NCBI GenBank assembly: GCA_028874075.1
Contig: JAPPLU010000049.1
Location: 1-64,000 of the forward strand
Source: Chloroflexota bacterium
GTDB lineage: Bacteria; Chloroflexota; Dehalococcoidia; Lucifugimonadales; UBA3495
Direction of reading: 5' to 3'
DNA: 64,000 nucleotides
How positions within the stretch are numbered: position 1 is the first letter of the stretch; each line of letters starts with the position of its first letter. This document shows, piece after piece, positions 26,228-33,861 of the stretch. The notes under the pieces are model-generated. The model was not told the origin of the DNA, did no database searches, and saw only the letters and a list, made by a program, of their open reading frames with translations. The translations under genes were made by a program, and so were the position numbers.

Positions 26228-26539
26228 TTACAGCATGGTGAAGGGTCCGATTTGTTCACGGGTCCTTTCCGCCTCGATACGAACCAGTTCCTCGACCCGG
26301 CGGATAAGCTCCCCGTTGTGACGTATCAGTTCCTCGTTGTGGCGGATAAGCTCCTGGTTACGGAGGAATTGTTCCCCGTTCAGAGTTTCATGTTGGCCGA
26401 TGCGATCGTGTATTCGCTGTAGCTCCACCGTAATTTCCTGGGGAATGCGAGCGGTTGCCTCGGAGAGTTTCCCCATGCGGTAAATTGCGGCGGTGGCCAT
26501 ACCAATGCCGGCAATGGCGGTTAGTTCAGCGGCGGACAC
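26228..26539 (-). CDS. Coiled-coil protein with N-terminal hydrophobic segment
   Basis: 103-aa protein. An N-terminal nonpolar stretch (LTAIAGIGMATAAIY) may be a weak membrane anchor. It is followed by a long coiled coil with tandem RHNEELIRHNGELIRR units. It sits between the oxidoreductase and nuoE in the same operon, 42 bp after the former and 115 bp before the latter. It could be a scaffold, but that is only inference from position. Confidence 0.6.
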   Translation of the reverse strand: MSAAELTAIAGIGMATAAIYRMGKLSEATARIPQEITVELQRIHDRIGQHETLNGEQFLRNQELIRHNEELIRHNGELIRRVEELVRIEAERTREQIGPFTML

Positions 26540-26580
26540 TGAATGATTCTCCCTGTAGGGAATTTGGCAGCTATTCTACC

Positions 26581-28476
26581 CTATCGGAAACGGGTTTGCC
26601 CATTGGCAGCGACTTGTCGCCCCAAAGCCGATTCGGTCAAGGCCAACTCCGCCAGCTTGCTTTCCGGAATCAATCCGTCACCTGTCCAACCTCTGGCCCC
26701 GTAGTAACCCGCAATCATAAAGTCCAGATCATCCCGGGACAGGCCCACACCGGCGGCCACGCCGGTGGGGAGAGGTTCTTCCAGCGTGCGCGGGGGCAGG
26801 GTGTCGTCGGCGCGGGTCCAGCCCTCGCGGATGTTGAAGAGCTTCTTCAGGTTGGAGATGCGCTCGCCGCACCGCCGCAGGTCTTCGGCCGTCAGCTCCC
26901 AGCCCGTAACCATGGAATAGACCTGGGCCGATTCTTCGTAGAAGTCGTGGAAGGCCTTGCGGAGGAACTTGCACCAGATGAGGGAGTCCAAAACCGCCTC
27001 GAAGTCCTCGCTGTCCGCGGTGATACGTCCCCGGGTCTCGTCCACCGACAGGCGGTCAACCCGGTCCGAAAAGTCCGCCTCGTAGGCGGAGGAGCGGTTG
27101 TGGCAGGCGCCCCGGGGTGTTGTCGCCAGCCCCAGGGCCATTGTCTTAAGACTGCGGGGTTCGTAGCCGGGCATCTCCAGCCCCTTGACCTGCATGGCCC
27201 AGGCCTTGGAACCGTGGCCCACGACCGATGCGGCGGCGCGGCTGCCCTCGGCCAGGAGGTTGCCAATGCCCCGCCGGTGTCCCATATCTTCCAGCGTCTT
27301 CAGCAGGGCGTCGCCGTTGCCGAACCGTAATTCCACACCGCCGGTGTCTGCGTCGGTAAGAAGTCCCTGCTCGTAACACTCCATAGCCCAGGCCAGGGTG
27401 GCTCCGGCGCTGATGGTATCCATTCCCAGGTCATCGCAAATGGCGGCGGCGCGGATGACTACATCCGGATCGGAAACGCCGCACAGGGGCCCCAGGGCGA
27501 AAAGGCTTTCGTACTCCATGCGGACGCTGCCTTTGCCTTTCCCGTTACCCTTGTCCCGGGACACCAGGATTCGCTCGCAGCCGATGGTGCAGTTGGCGCA
27601 GCCGGCGTTGCGTTGCAAGTGGCTGCGGTGCAGTTCTTCGCCGCTGACCTGTTCCGCCCCTTCGAAGGTGGACTCCCTGAAGTTGCGGGTGGGAAGGGTT
27701 CCCAGGCGGTTGAACACGGCCACGTTGGCCATTGTGCCCAGGTTGCGGTACTTCTCGGTGGCGGCGCCCAGGCTGCGGCGGCTCAGGTCCTTTCCGTAGT
27801 TGCGCACCGCATCGGGTTGGGCCACTTCCACCGGCAGGTGGCCCCGCAATGCCACGGCCAGCAGGTTCTTGGATCCCATCACCGCGCCCAGCCCGCAGCG
27901 TCCGGCCTGCCGTCCCCCGTCGTTGCTGATGGAGGCGAACTTCACCTGCGCTTCCCCCGCAGGCCCGATGCAGGCCACGCGGTAACGGGTATCGCCCAGC
28001 CGCTCCTTGACCGTCGCTTCCTTGGCCGCGGCCCCCAGGCCCGCCAGATCGGAGGCGTCTTCAAACTTGACGGTAATCCGGTCAGGCTCCAGGGCGTCGC
28101 CTTCGATGCGCAGCAGAGTCGGTCCGGCGGCCGCACCGACGATGATGAGGGCGTCGCCGCAGCACTTCTTCAGTTCGGTGGCCAGGTGGCTGGATGAAAG
28201 GGAATCGGCGATGAAGCCGGTCAGGGGCGACTTGGTGAGGACGGCAAATTTGCTGGAGGTGGTCAGGCGGGTGCCCACCAGCGGGCTGCCCACGAAGAGC
28301 AAGGGGTTGTCAGGCCCCAGCGGTTCGGCTCCGGGGGGACAGTACCGGTACAGCAGGTAAGTCCCCAGCCCAATGCCGCCGATGAAGTTGCGCAGGGCGT
28401 CGCCGCCTATCGCATCCCAGCGGTGGGTGCGGGTGGTCAAGTCAACAACCAGCGCTTTGCCGTGATAACCGTACAT
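26581..28476 (-). CDS. Tungsten-type aldehyde:ferredoxin oxidoreductase
   Basis: 631-aa AOR-family enzyme that oxidises aldehydes to acids, or reduces acids, using a tungsto-bispterin. The N-terminal domain has GKALVVDLTTRTHRWD and GGIGLGTYLLYRYCP. Cofactor-binding segments include SSKFAVLTKSPLTGFIADS and GPAGEAQVKFASISNDGGR. The 4Fe-4S cluster is bound by CANCTIGCER with a later Cys in IWCKF. DAISAGATLAWAME-like DTISAGATLAWAMECYEQGL is also typical. The length is standard. It lies downstream of mobA and a MoaD-like gene, and upstream of nuoEF. The start ATG at 28476 has only a weak ribosome binding site; TTG one codon upstream is an alternative. Confidence 0.93.
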   Translation of the reverse strand: MYGYHGKALVVDLTTRTHRWDAIGGDALRNFIGGIGLGTYLLYRYCPPGAEPLGPDNPLLFVGSPLVGTRLTTSSKFAVLTKSPLTGFIADSLSSSHLATELKKCCGDALIIVGAAAGPTLLRIEGDALEPDRITVKFEDASDLAGLGAAAKEATVKERLGDTRYRVACIGPAGEAQVKFASISNDGGRQAGRCGLGAVMGSKNLLAVALRGHLPVEVAQPDAVRNYGKDLSRRSLGAATEKYRNLGTMANVAVFNRLGTLPTRNFRESTFEGAEQVSGEELHRSHLQRNAGCANCTIGCERILVSRDKGNGKGKGSVRMEYESLFALGPLCGVSDPDVVIRAAAICDDLGMDTISAGATLAWAMECYEQGLLTDADTGGVELRFGNGDALLKTLEDMGHRRGIGNLLAEGSRAAASVVGHGSKAWAMQVKGLEMPGYEPRSLKTMALGLATTPRGACHNRSSAYEADFSDRVDRLSVDETRGRITADSEDFEAVLDSLIWCKFLRKAFHDFYEESAQVYSMVTGWELTAEDLRRCGERISNLKKLFNIREGWTRADDTLPPRTLEEPLPTGVAAGVGLSRDDLDFMIAGYYGARGWTGDGLIPESKLAELALTESALGRQVAANGQTRFR

Positions 28477-28528
28477 CAATCAGCTACGATCTGCCGATGA
28501 AGATTTTCGAGTCGAAAAATCTTGCGGC

Positions 28529-28828
28529 TTACCCCCCGGACTGGCTGGAAATCAGGAGCAGGGAGTCGCCGTCAGCCAGGGTGAAGTCGCCATCGCCCAG
28601 GAAGGCCAGGCCGTTCAGGTTGAAGACGTAGCCGTCTTCCAGGTCGGTAATATCTTCCTTCAAACCGTGGCCCAGCAGGGTGGGGCATTGCTCGGCCAGG
28701 GCGGCAACCAACTTTCCCCGGCTGGCGGGATGCGGGACCGCCAGTTCCACCGCCGTCGCTCCCGCGTGGATGCGGGGGGTGCCGAACAGTTCCACACAAA
28801 CTCTGACCGTTGCCGTTGTCCCGTTCAT
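28529..28828 (-). CDS. MoaD/ThiS-family sulfur carrier
   Basis: 99-aa ubiquitin-like protein. It contains RVCVELFGTPRIHAG, a MoaD-like core and the C-terminal SSQSGG. The Gly-Gly end is the site of thiocarboxylation for sulfur transfer to molybdopterin. The ATG overlaps the mobA stop as TGATG, giving translational coupling. It sits 53 bp before the aldehyde oxidoreductase gene, as in other AOR operons. Confidence 0.87.
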   Translation of the reverse strand: MNGTTATVRVCVELFGTPRIHAGATAVELAVPHPASRGKLVAALAEQCPTLLGHGLKEDITDLEDGYVFNLNGLAFLGDGDFTLADGDSLLLISSQSGG

Positions 28829-29460
28829 CACGCAACTCCGGCCAGCGCATGGGCGCGGGCCAGGTCCTCCGGCGAGTTGACGTTGAAGAAGCTGAGCAGA
28901 TCGGGGTCGAACCGCCGCACTTCCCCCTCGTCGAGGTACCGGACCCTCACGTCTTCAAAGAAGCCGGATATCTTCAGGTCGCTGGCCTGGAGCCTGGCTT
29001 CAATGTGGGGCAGGCAGGCCCGGGAGTATAGGGCGTGGGTGGGTTCGGGAAAGGCCCCGGGCTGGGGTACCACTGCGTCGCTATCGCAGCGCAGCCCCTG
29101 CATATATTGCAGCAGGGGGAGGTTCAGGAAGGGCATATCGCAGGCCACCACCAGACCCCAGTCGTTGGCAGCGGCCGACAGGCCGGAAAAAATGCCGCCG
29201 AGGGACCCGCCGTTGGGGTAGATGTCCACGGCCACGCGGTGTTCGGCATCCAGGGGAAGGGCCTGGCCCCGGGCGGCATCGGCCACCACCACCACGATTT
29301 CGTGGGTCAGCGGGGCCACCCGATCTATCACCCGCCGGATCAGAGGCTGGCCGTCGAAGGGTTCCACTGCCTTGTCCCGTCCCAAACGCCGGCTGCGCCC
29401 ACCGGCCAGGATGATGCCGGAAACGGCGGTTCCCTTTATATCTTTGCCGACGTCTTCCAT
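28828..29460 (-). CDS. mobA: Molybdenum cofactor guanylyltransferase
   Basis: 210-aa MobA, which attaches GMP to molybdopterin. The nucleotide motif SGIILAGGRSRRLGRDKAVE and the acidic VVACDMPFLNLPLLQYM segment are diagnostic; the C-terminal region includes FFNVNSPEDLARA. It is the first gene of the six-gene operon that runs through moaD-like, AOR, coiled-coil, nuoE and nuoF. GMP attachment to a tungstopterin would be unusual for AOR, so it may instead serve other molybdoenzymes in the cell. Confidence 0.92.
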   Translation of the reverse strand: MEDVGKDIKGTAVSGIILAGGRSRRLGRDKAVEPFDGQPLIRRVIDRVAPLTHEIVVVVADAARGQALPLDAEHRVAVDIYPNGGSLGGIFSGLSAAANDWGLVVACDMPFLNLPLLQYMQGLRCDSDAVVPQPGAFPEPTHALYSRACLPHIEARLQASDLKISGFFEDVRVRYLDEGEVRRFDPDLLSFFNVNSPEDLARAHALAGVA

Positions 29461-29788
29461 AATGGAACCTTACCTGGCCCTGCGCTTTCGGCGGTATGCC
29501 TAGCTTGAGTATAGCATAGGGCGCACCAACAGATAGGATATCAGCGAAAAGAGGTAGGGCCAATGCGTTACGGTCACTCTGAGTAGACCCCTACATTTTG
29601 ACTCCACTTCCAAGGGCCGTATTCGGCTTCACGCCGGGCTGAAGATGAGGACTTCAAGCCCTTCGGCAAGTTCAGGGAACATCTGGTTTAGATCAGGATT
29701 CTTTGCAGCTTTCAGGATTTGGCCGCCCCTACTGACAGTCCGCCGCTTGACGGGCTGGATTGCCTCTGACTAGCGTTAATTGTGTCGG
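29461..29788. other. Intergenic region with repeat fragments
   Basis: About 330 bp without a supportable gene. It contains GTAGGGCC and CCCCTAC fragments around 29551-29594, another CCGCCCCTAC at about 29725, and a CCTTCGGCAAGTTCAGG fragment near 29658 related to the repeat inside the portal gene. It looks like a graveyard of short dispersed repeats. Confidence 0.5.
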
Positions 29789-29823
29789 GACCGACCCGGG
29801 CATCGGGTCGGTCTCCGCTTTTT
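29789..29823 (+). terminator. Hairpin terminator before the phage island
   Basis: GACCGACCC (29789-29797) pairs perfectly with GGGTCGGTC (29805-29813) over a 7-base loop. TCCGC and then TTTTT follow at 29819-29823. It lies just upstream of the zinc-ribbon and terminase genes. Confidence 0.75.
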
Positions 29824-29854
29824 AGTCTAACAACTGGTCAATGGAGGTACACAT

Positions 29855-30055
29855 TTGCTCTGTCGTCGCTGTCAATCCGACCGGCTCATCCGGTTGCAAG
29901 TAATCAACCCTTCGGACAACCCCGTCTACCGGTGCGGGGAATGCAGCTTTCTTTTCAGTCCGGGGCGTCAGCACGACGCGCCGCAGGCTGCCCATCCATC
30001 TCCCACTCCGGACATTGCCCACCCACAGTCTGCGCCTGCCAGCCGGGGAGGGTAA
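29855..30055 (+). CDS. Small zinc-ribbon protein
   Basis: 66-aa protein with two CXXC pairs (LCRRCQSDRL and YRCGECSFLF), forming a zinc ribbon, and a proline-rich tail. The start is TTG, with GGAGG upstream. Its TAA directly abuts the TTG start of the terminase gene, so they are one operon. It occupies the position of a small terminase gene, but no homology to one is evident. Confidence 0.65.
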   Translation: MLCRRCQSDRLIRLQVINPSDNPVYRCGECSFLFSPGRQHDAPQAAHPSPTPDIAHPQSAPASRGG

Positions 30056-31510
30056 TTGGAAACAGCGGAAAGGAAATCGAACACGCTGCTGTGGAAGGCG
30101 GTCTGCAGTAGCGCCGACAACGGCTGCCTGGCCATCGTCAAAGGCGACCTGTCCGGCCCTTCGCCCGTAGAGTTTGCGGGAAGGGTGCTGGGCGTGGAGC
30201 TTTGGGCCAAGCAGCAGGAAGTGCTGTCGGCCTTGCCCGAACACCACCGCGTCGCGGTCAAGTCGGGCAACGGGCTGGGCAAGGGCTTCAGCGCGGCGGT
30301 GGCGGTGCTGTGGTACCTGTACACCCACAACCCCGCCATTGTACTCAGCACCGCGCCCACCTTCCGCCAGGTGCGGTACATTCTGTGGCGGCAGATTCAC
30401 AGCCTGTACCGCCGCTCTCCGGAGACCCTGGGCGGCAGGCTGCTGGACACCCGCTGGGAACTGGCCGACGACCGGTACGCCCTGGGCCTGTCCGCCGACG
30501 GCCCCGACCAGTTCCAGGGGTTCCACAGTCCCAATATGCTCATCGTGGTGGACGAAGCCGAGGGCGTGAGCGACAACATCTACGAGGCCATCGAGGCGGT
30601 AATGACTTCCGCCGACCCGCGCCTGCTGCTCATCGGCAACCCCACCACCACGTCTGGGATGTTCCGGCGCGCCTTCTACGAGGAGCGTCAGATTTACCAC
30701 TGCATCACCATTTCCGCGCTGGAGAGTCCCAACTTCAAGGGGGAAGGAGTGGTGGTGCCTGGCCTGGTCACACCCCGCTGGGTGGAGGAACGCCGCCAGA
30801 TATGGGGCGAGGACAATCCGCTGTACCGCGCCCGGGTGCTGGGCGAGTTTCCCAAGCAGACCGAGGATGCACTGATCAGCCTGTCCCACGTGGAGGCCGC
30901 CGTGGAACGGTGGCGGGCACAGCAAGCGGCCCAGGCCACGGGCGCCGCCACGGCGCCACCGGCACTTTGGGAACCGAACGGGGAGATAGTCCTGGCGGTG
31001 GACGTGGCCCGTTACGGCTCCGACCACAGCGTCATCCTGCGGCGGCAGGGGCAGCGGGTGGACGAGATTCGCACCTTCAACGGCCTGGACACGATGCAAC
31101 TAGCCGGTTGGGTGGCCGCCGCCATCCGCGAGTTCCAGCCCCTGCGCACCTGTATCGACGAGGTGGGCGTGGGCGCCGGAGTGGTGGACCGGCTGCGGGA
31201 ACAGGGCTACGGCGTTCGGGGCGTCAACGTGGCCCAGGCCGCCCGCCAGAAAGAGGTCTTTGCCAACCTGCGGGCCGAGGGCTACTGGCGGCTGCGGGAA
31301 CTGTTCGCCGCCGGTGAAATCGCCATTCCGCCGGACCAGCAGCTTGTGGGCGAACTGGTCAGCCTGCGCTACCACCATGACAGCAGGGGACGGGTGTTGC
31401 TGGAACGGAAGGAAGATATGCGGAAGCGGGGTGTGCCGTCGCCGGACCGGGCCGACGCCCTGATGCTCGCATTCCTGGAACCGCCCAGCCGTCCCCGCGT
31501 GTGGGTCTGA
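30056..31510 (+). CDS. terL: Phage terminase large subunit
   Basis: 484-aa DNA-packaging ATPase-nuclease. The ATPase domain has a Walker A-like loop KSGNGLGKGFSAAVAV (about residue 65), where Gly replaces the usual Ser/Thr after Lys. Walker B is MLIVVDEAEGV, and the coupling motif is LLIGNPTTTSGMF. The RNase H-like nuclease domain keeps its acidic residues: LAVDVARYGSDHS, TCIDEVGVGAGVV and RADALMLAF. The start is TTG after GGGAGGG. It is followed by a repeat-filled gap and the portal gene. No small terminase, capsid, protease or tail gene is near, so this is a stranded packaging pair. The intact frame hints at retained function. Confidence 0.88.
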   Translation: METAERKSNTLLWKAVCSSADNGCLAIVKGDLSGPSPVEFAGRVLGVELWAKQQEVLSALPEHHRVAVKSGNGLGKGFSAAVAVLWYLYTHNPAIVLSTAPTFRQVRYILWRQIHSLYRRSPETLGGRLLDTRWELADDRYALGLSADGPDQFQGFHSPNMLIVVDEAEGVSDNIYEAIEAVMTSADPRLLLIGNPTTTSGMFRRAFYEERQIYHCITISALESPNFKGEGVVVPGLVTPRWVEERRQIWGEDNPLYRARVLGEFPKQTEDALISLSHVEAAVERWRAQQAAQATGAATAPPALWEPNGEIVLAVDVARYGSDHSVILRRQGQRVDEIRTFNGLDTMQLAGWVAAAIREFQPLRTCIDEVGVGAGVVDRLREQGYGVRGVNVAQAARQKEVFANLRAEGYWRLRELFAAGEIAIPPDQQLVGELVSLRYHHDSRGRVLLERKEDMRKRGVPSPDRADALMLAFLEPPSRPRVWV

Positions 31511-31591
31511 ATAAGCGTGAATGGACAGGATGTCATAAGCAAATGCAGGTCGTGAATTTTCGGACTTGACAGATCGTCGCGCCCTGCCACG

Positions 31592-31728
31592 CGTCATTCC
31601 AGCGCAGGCCGGAATCCAGGGAAGTTTACTGGGAATACGGGCCTGCAACGGCAATGATCCCTGGATACCGGCTTTCGCCGGTATGACGGGTTGGGCCGGT
31701 ATGACGGCTTTCGCCGGTATGACGGGTT
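31592..31728. repeat. Dispersed inverted-repeat element (CGTCATTCCGGC type)
   Basis: CGTCATTCCAGCGCAGGCC with GGAATCCAGG (31592-31620) is mirrored by CCCTGGATACCGG with CTTTCGCCGGTATGACG (31659-31688). Two further partial GCCGGTATGACG copies follow to about 31728. Translated, it gives the familiar 'VIPAKAGIQ' peptides. It is the widespread short repeat family found in many bacterial genomes, here placed between terL and the portal gene. Confidence 0.85.
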
Positions 31729-31815
31729 GGGCTGATAGGGAAATCCCTGTGACCCTGAATTGCTGACGTATATCCAGTCCATCCCTGTCTGAATAATTCA
31801 AGGAGGTAACAAGAA

Positions 31816-33090
31816 ATGAGAATCGGAGAAAGCAAGCTGGCGCGCCTGCTGGGGCTGGGCAGCTTTTCGGCTATGAGCATCCTTCGACAGGCTCAGGATG
31901 AGCGGGATGTTGGGCGTGGTGAGTGGAACGGTCGCATCGTGCGACGGGGAAACCGGGCAGCCGCGGCGGACCTGGACCCGCTGGGCGAGGCCATGGGCGC
32001 AGGCGGGGGCTGGGCCAATCCCGAATTCGGGGCCTACTATGCCACGTCGGTGCCCGTCTACGCCGCCATAAAGCTGCGGGCCGACGCGGTAAGCCGTCCT
32101 GCGGTGCGCCTGTACCGCAGCGGGCCGGAGGGTTCCAGGCTGCCGGTGGCATCCGGCCATCCCGTCCACCAACTGCTGGAACGGGTGAATCCCTGGCATA
32201 CAAGGGGCGACCTCTGGCAGGCCACCGAGATCTACCTGAACCTGTGGGGCCAGGCCTTCTGGGCCCTGGAGCGGGACCAGGAGGGGCGACGGGAAATCTG
32301 GCCCCTGCGCCCCGACCGGGTAACCGTCCTGCCCGACCGCCGCAGCTACGTGCGGGGGTTCGTGTACCGGGGACGGGGCGGCCAGCCCGTGGCCTATACC
32401 CCCGACGAAATGGTGTGGCTGCGCTACTTCAATCCGCTGGAGGAGTATGCCGGACTGTCGCCCCTGGCCCCGGCCCGTATGTCGGTGGACATGGGCGGCG
32501 ACGGCCTGCGGTTCAATCGCAACTTTCTCCGCAACTCCGCCCAGCCCGATTTCGTCCTGTTGACCGACGCCCAGCTAACGGACTCGGAGGTGGAGGACTT
32601 CTACAGTCGCTGGGAGGCCCGCTACCGTGGGCCGCAGAACGCCCGCCGACCCGCCATAGCCAACTTCATCCGCGACATCCGCACCCTGGGGTTGAGCCAC
32701 CGGGATATGGACTTCATCCGGGGCCTGCGCTGGAGCCTGGAGGAGGTGAGCCGCGCCTACGGCGTCCCCAAGCCCCTGCTGGCGGACCTGGAACGGGCCA
32801 CCTTCGCCAACATCAATGCCGCCGAGCGCATCTTCTGGCGCAACACCATCGTGCCTGAACTCCGCTTCCTGGAAGAGCACCTGAACCGGATGCTGCTGCC
32901 CAGGCTGGGCTACCCGGACCTGTCCCTGGAGTTCGACCTGGGCTCCATAGAGGCGATGCAGGAGGACGAGAGCAGCCGCGTGGCCCGCCAGATGCAGCTC
33001 CTGGACCGGGGAGTACTGACCATCAACGAGGTGCGGCGGGAGCACAGTCTGCCGGAAGTGCCCTGGGGCAACGAACCGGCGCAGCGTTAA
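31816..33090 (+). CDS. Phage portal protein (HK97 family)
   Basis: 424-aa portal, the dodecameric ring at the capsid vertex. Hallmarks are VYAAIKLRADAVSRPAVRLY, GHPVHQLLERVNPWHT, WQATEIYLNLWGQAFWALER, VWLRYFNPLEEYAGLSPLAP and the C-terminal FANINAAERIFWRNTIVPEL. AGGAGGT precedes the ATG. The N-terminal 45 residues include SILRQAQDERDVG, the translation of a dispersed repeat at 31878-31907. Downstream is a terminator, not capsid genes. Confidence 0.9.
   Translation: MRIGESKLARLLGLGSFSAMSILRQAQDERDVGRGEWNGRIVRRGNRAAAADLDPLGEAMGAGGGWANPEFGAYYATSVPVYAAIKLRADAVSRPAVRLYRSGPEGSRLPVASGHPVHQLLERVNPWHTRGDLWQATEIYLNLWGQAFWALERDQEGRREIWPLRPDRVTVLPDRRSYVRGFVYRGRGGQPVAYTPDEMVWLRYFNPLEEYAGLSPLAPARMSVDMGGDGLRFNRNFLRNSAQPDFVLLTDAQLTDSEVEDFYSRWEARYRGPQNARRPAIANFIRDIRTLGLSHRDMDFIRGLRWSLEEVSRAYGVPKPLLADLERATFANINAAERIFWRNTIVPELRFLEEHLNRMLLPRLGYPDLSLEFDLGSIEAMQEDESSRVARQMQLLDRGVLTINEVRREHSLPEVPWGNEPAQR
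31878..31907. repeat. Dispersed repeat inside the portal coding sequence
   Basis: CATCCTTCGACAGGCTCAGG with ATGAGCGGGA, a widespread bacterial repeat with ATCCT/AGGAT arms (31879-31883 and 31895-31899). It stays in frame and encodes ILRQAQDER. Confidence 0.8.
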
Positions 33091-33144
33091 GCGCCTCTTT
33101 CCTCACTGCATAACTCTTCCTGTTCATCGGAACTAGTCGCATTA

Positions 33145-33182
33145 GCCCGATCCCGGATGGCGGGATCGGGCCGATTCTTTTT
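33145..33182 (+). terminator. Intrinsic terminator after the portal gene
   Basis: GCCCGATCCCG (33145-33155) pairs perfectly with CGGGATCGGGC (33161-33171) over a GATGG loop, followed by CGATTCTTTTTC. It closes the packaging operon. Confidence 0.9.
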
Positions 33183-33281
33183 CATTGACCTGTAGAAGCT
33201 GCATTACGAACTTAATGTGAGTTTTTCTTCATATATCCCATATCTACACTTACAAACTAATACATAGTATTCCTTTATATG

Positions 33282-33310
33282 TTGACTGGCACATATTGTC
33301 TTGAAATAAT
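33282..33310 (+). promoter_or_regulatory. Sigma-70 promoter in an AT-rich gap
   Basis: TTGACT (33282-33287), 17-base spacer, AATAAT (33305-33310), in a locally AT-rich stretch (33200-33310). No good open frame starts downstream; a structured stretch does. Confidence 0.6.
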
Positions 33311-33316
33311 AACTGA

Positions 33317-33505
33317 GAGGAGGTGTTACAGGAGGCCGGGAACCCAGAATCGCGGCGCCTCGCCAACTGGACCCGAGAGTAGAGCGGCCTTAAACCTGGT
33401 GGTCCCAAGGGACACTGCAGCAGTCACCCAGCCCCTCAAGGCGGAGTGCGGAACGTTAGCTGGTCATTTCCATTGAACCGAAGCATTTTGCGTTTTTCGC
33501 AATCA
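33317..33505 (+). ncRNA. Structured RNA candidate (multi-branched)
   Basis: Downstream of the promoter the sequence folds by eye into nested stems. Outer GCCTT (33387-33391) pairs with AAGGC (33438-33442). Inside, CTGGTG (33396-33401) pairs with CACCCAG (33425-33431, one bulge), enclosing two back-to-back hairpins: GTCCC/GGGAC (33402-33413) and ACTG/CAGT (33414-33424). A TTGCG/CGCAA hairpin lies near 33489-33503. It matches no riboswitch, SRP, tmRNA or RNase P consensus that I could recognise. The 5' and 3' ends are estimates. The gap continues to 33861 without a supportable gene. Confidence 0.45.
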
Positions 33506-33861
33506 ACAGGTGGTGTTTTGCAGGTTTTGCAACTTCAATCTCAACATCTGTGAATTTCTTATGAAGCAATTGGCCTGTAATAATCCTTTGCAATACAAGG
33601 CGTTGCCAAAAAACATTTTATGAGTAATATAGGGGGGCACCTGACCGTCCAACTCCATCCTGCTCCAAAAACTGCAACAAATCAGCAAGGGAATGCCGTA
33701 ATTCAACCGTTACGGCCGGAGGAAAGTAAGGACATCTGAACTACCCGGTTGTTCGGGAATGCCCGCGAATAGACAAGGAAATCGCTCGGGTAAGAAAACT
33801 ACATGCTCTTTGCGATTCCAGGGTGGGCGGCAGGCGGAATGACTCGACAAGGGTGACTGTT

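Noticed and set aside
31100..31801. Open frames on both strands around 31.6 kb containing VIPAKAGIQ or IPAFAGMTG peptides
   Set aside because: These peptides are translations of a widespread dispersed DNA repeat, not genes.
33279..33476. Small plus-strand open frame in the 33.3-kb gap
   Set aside because: No ribosome binding site at its start, and it overlaps the structured-RNA candidate; its peptide shows no coding character.
33709..33740. GGAGGAAAGT reminiscent of the RNase P RNA 5' core
   Set aside because: The following bases do not match the RNase P consensus and the rest of the RNA is absent.
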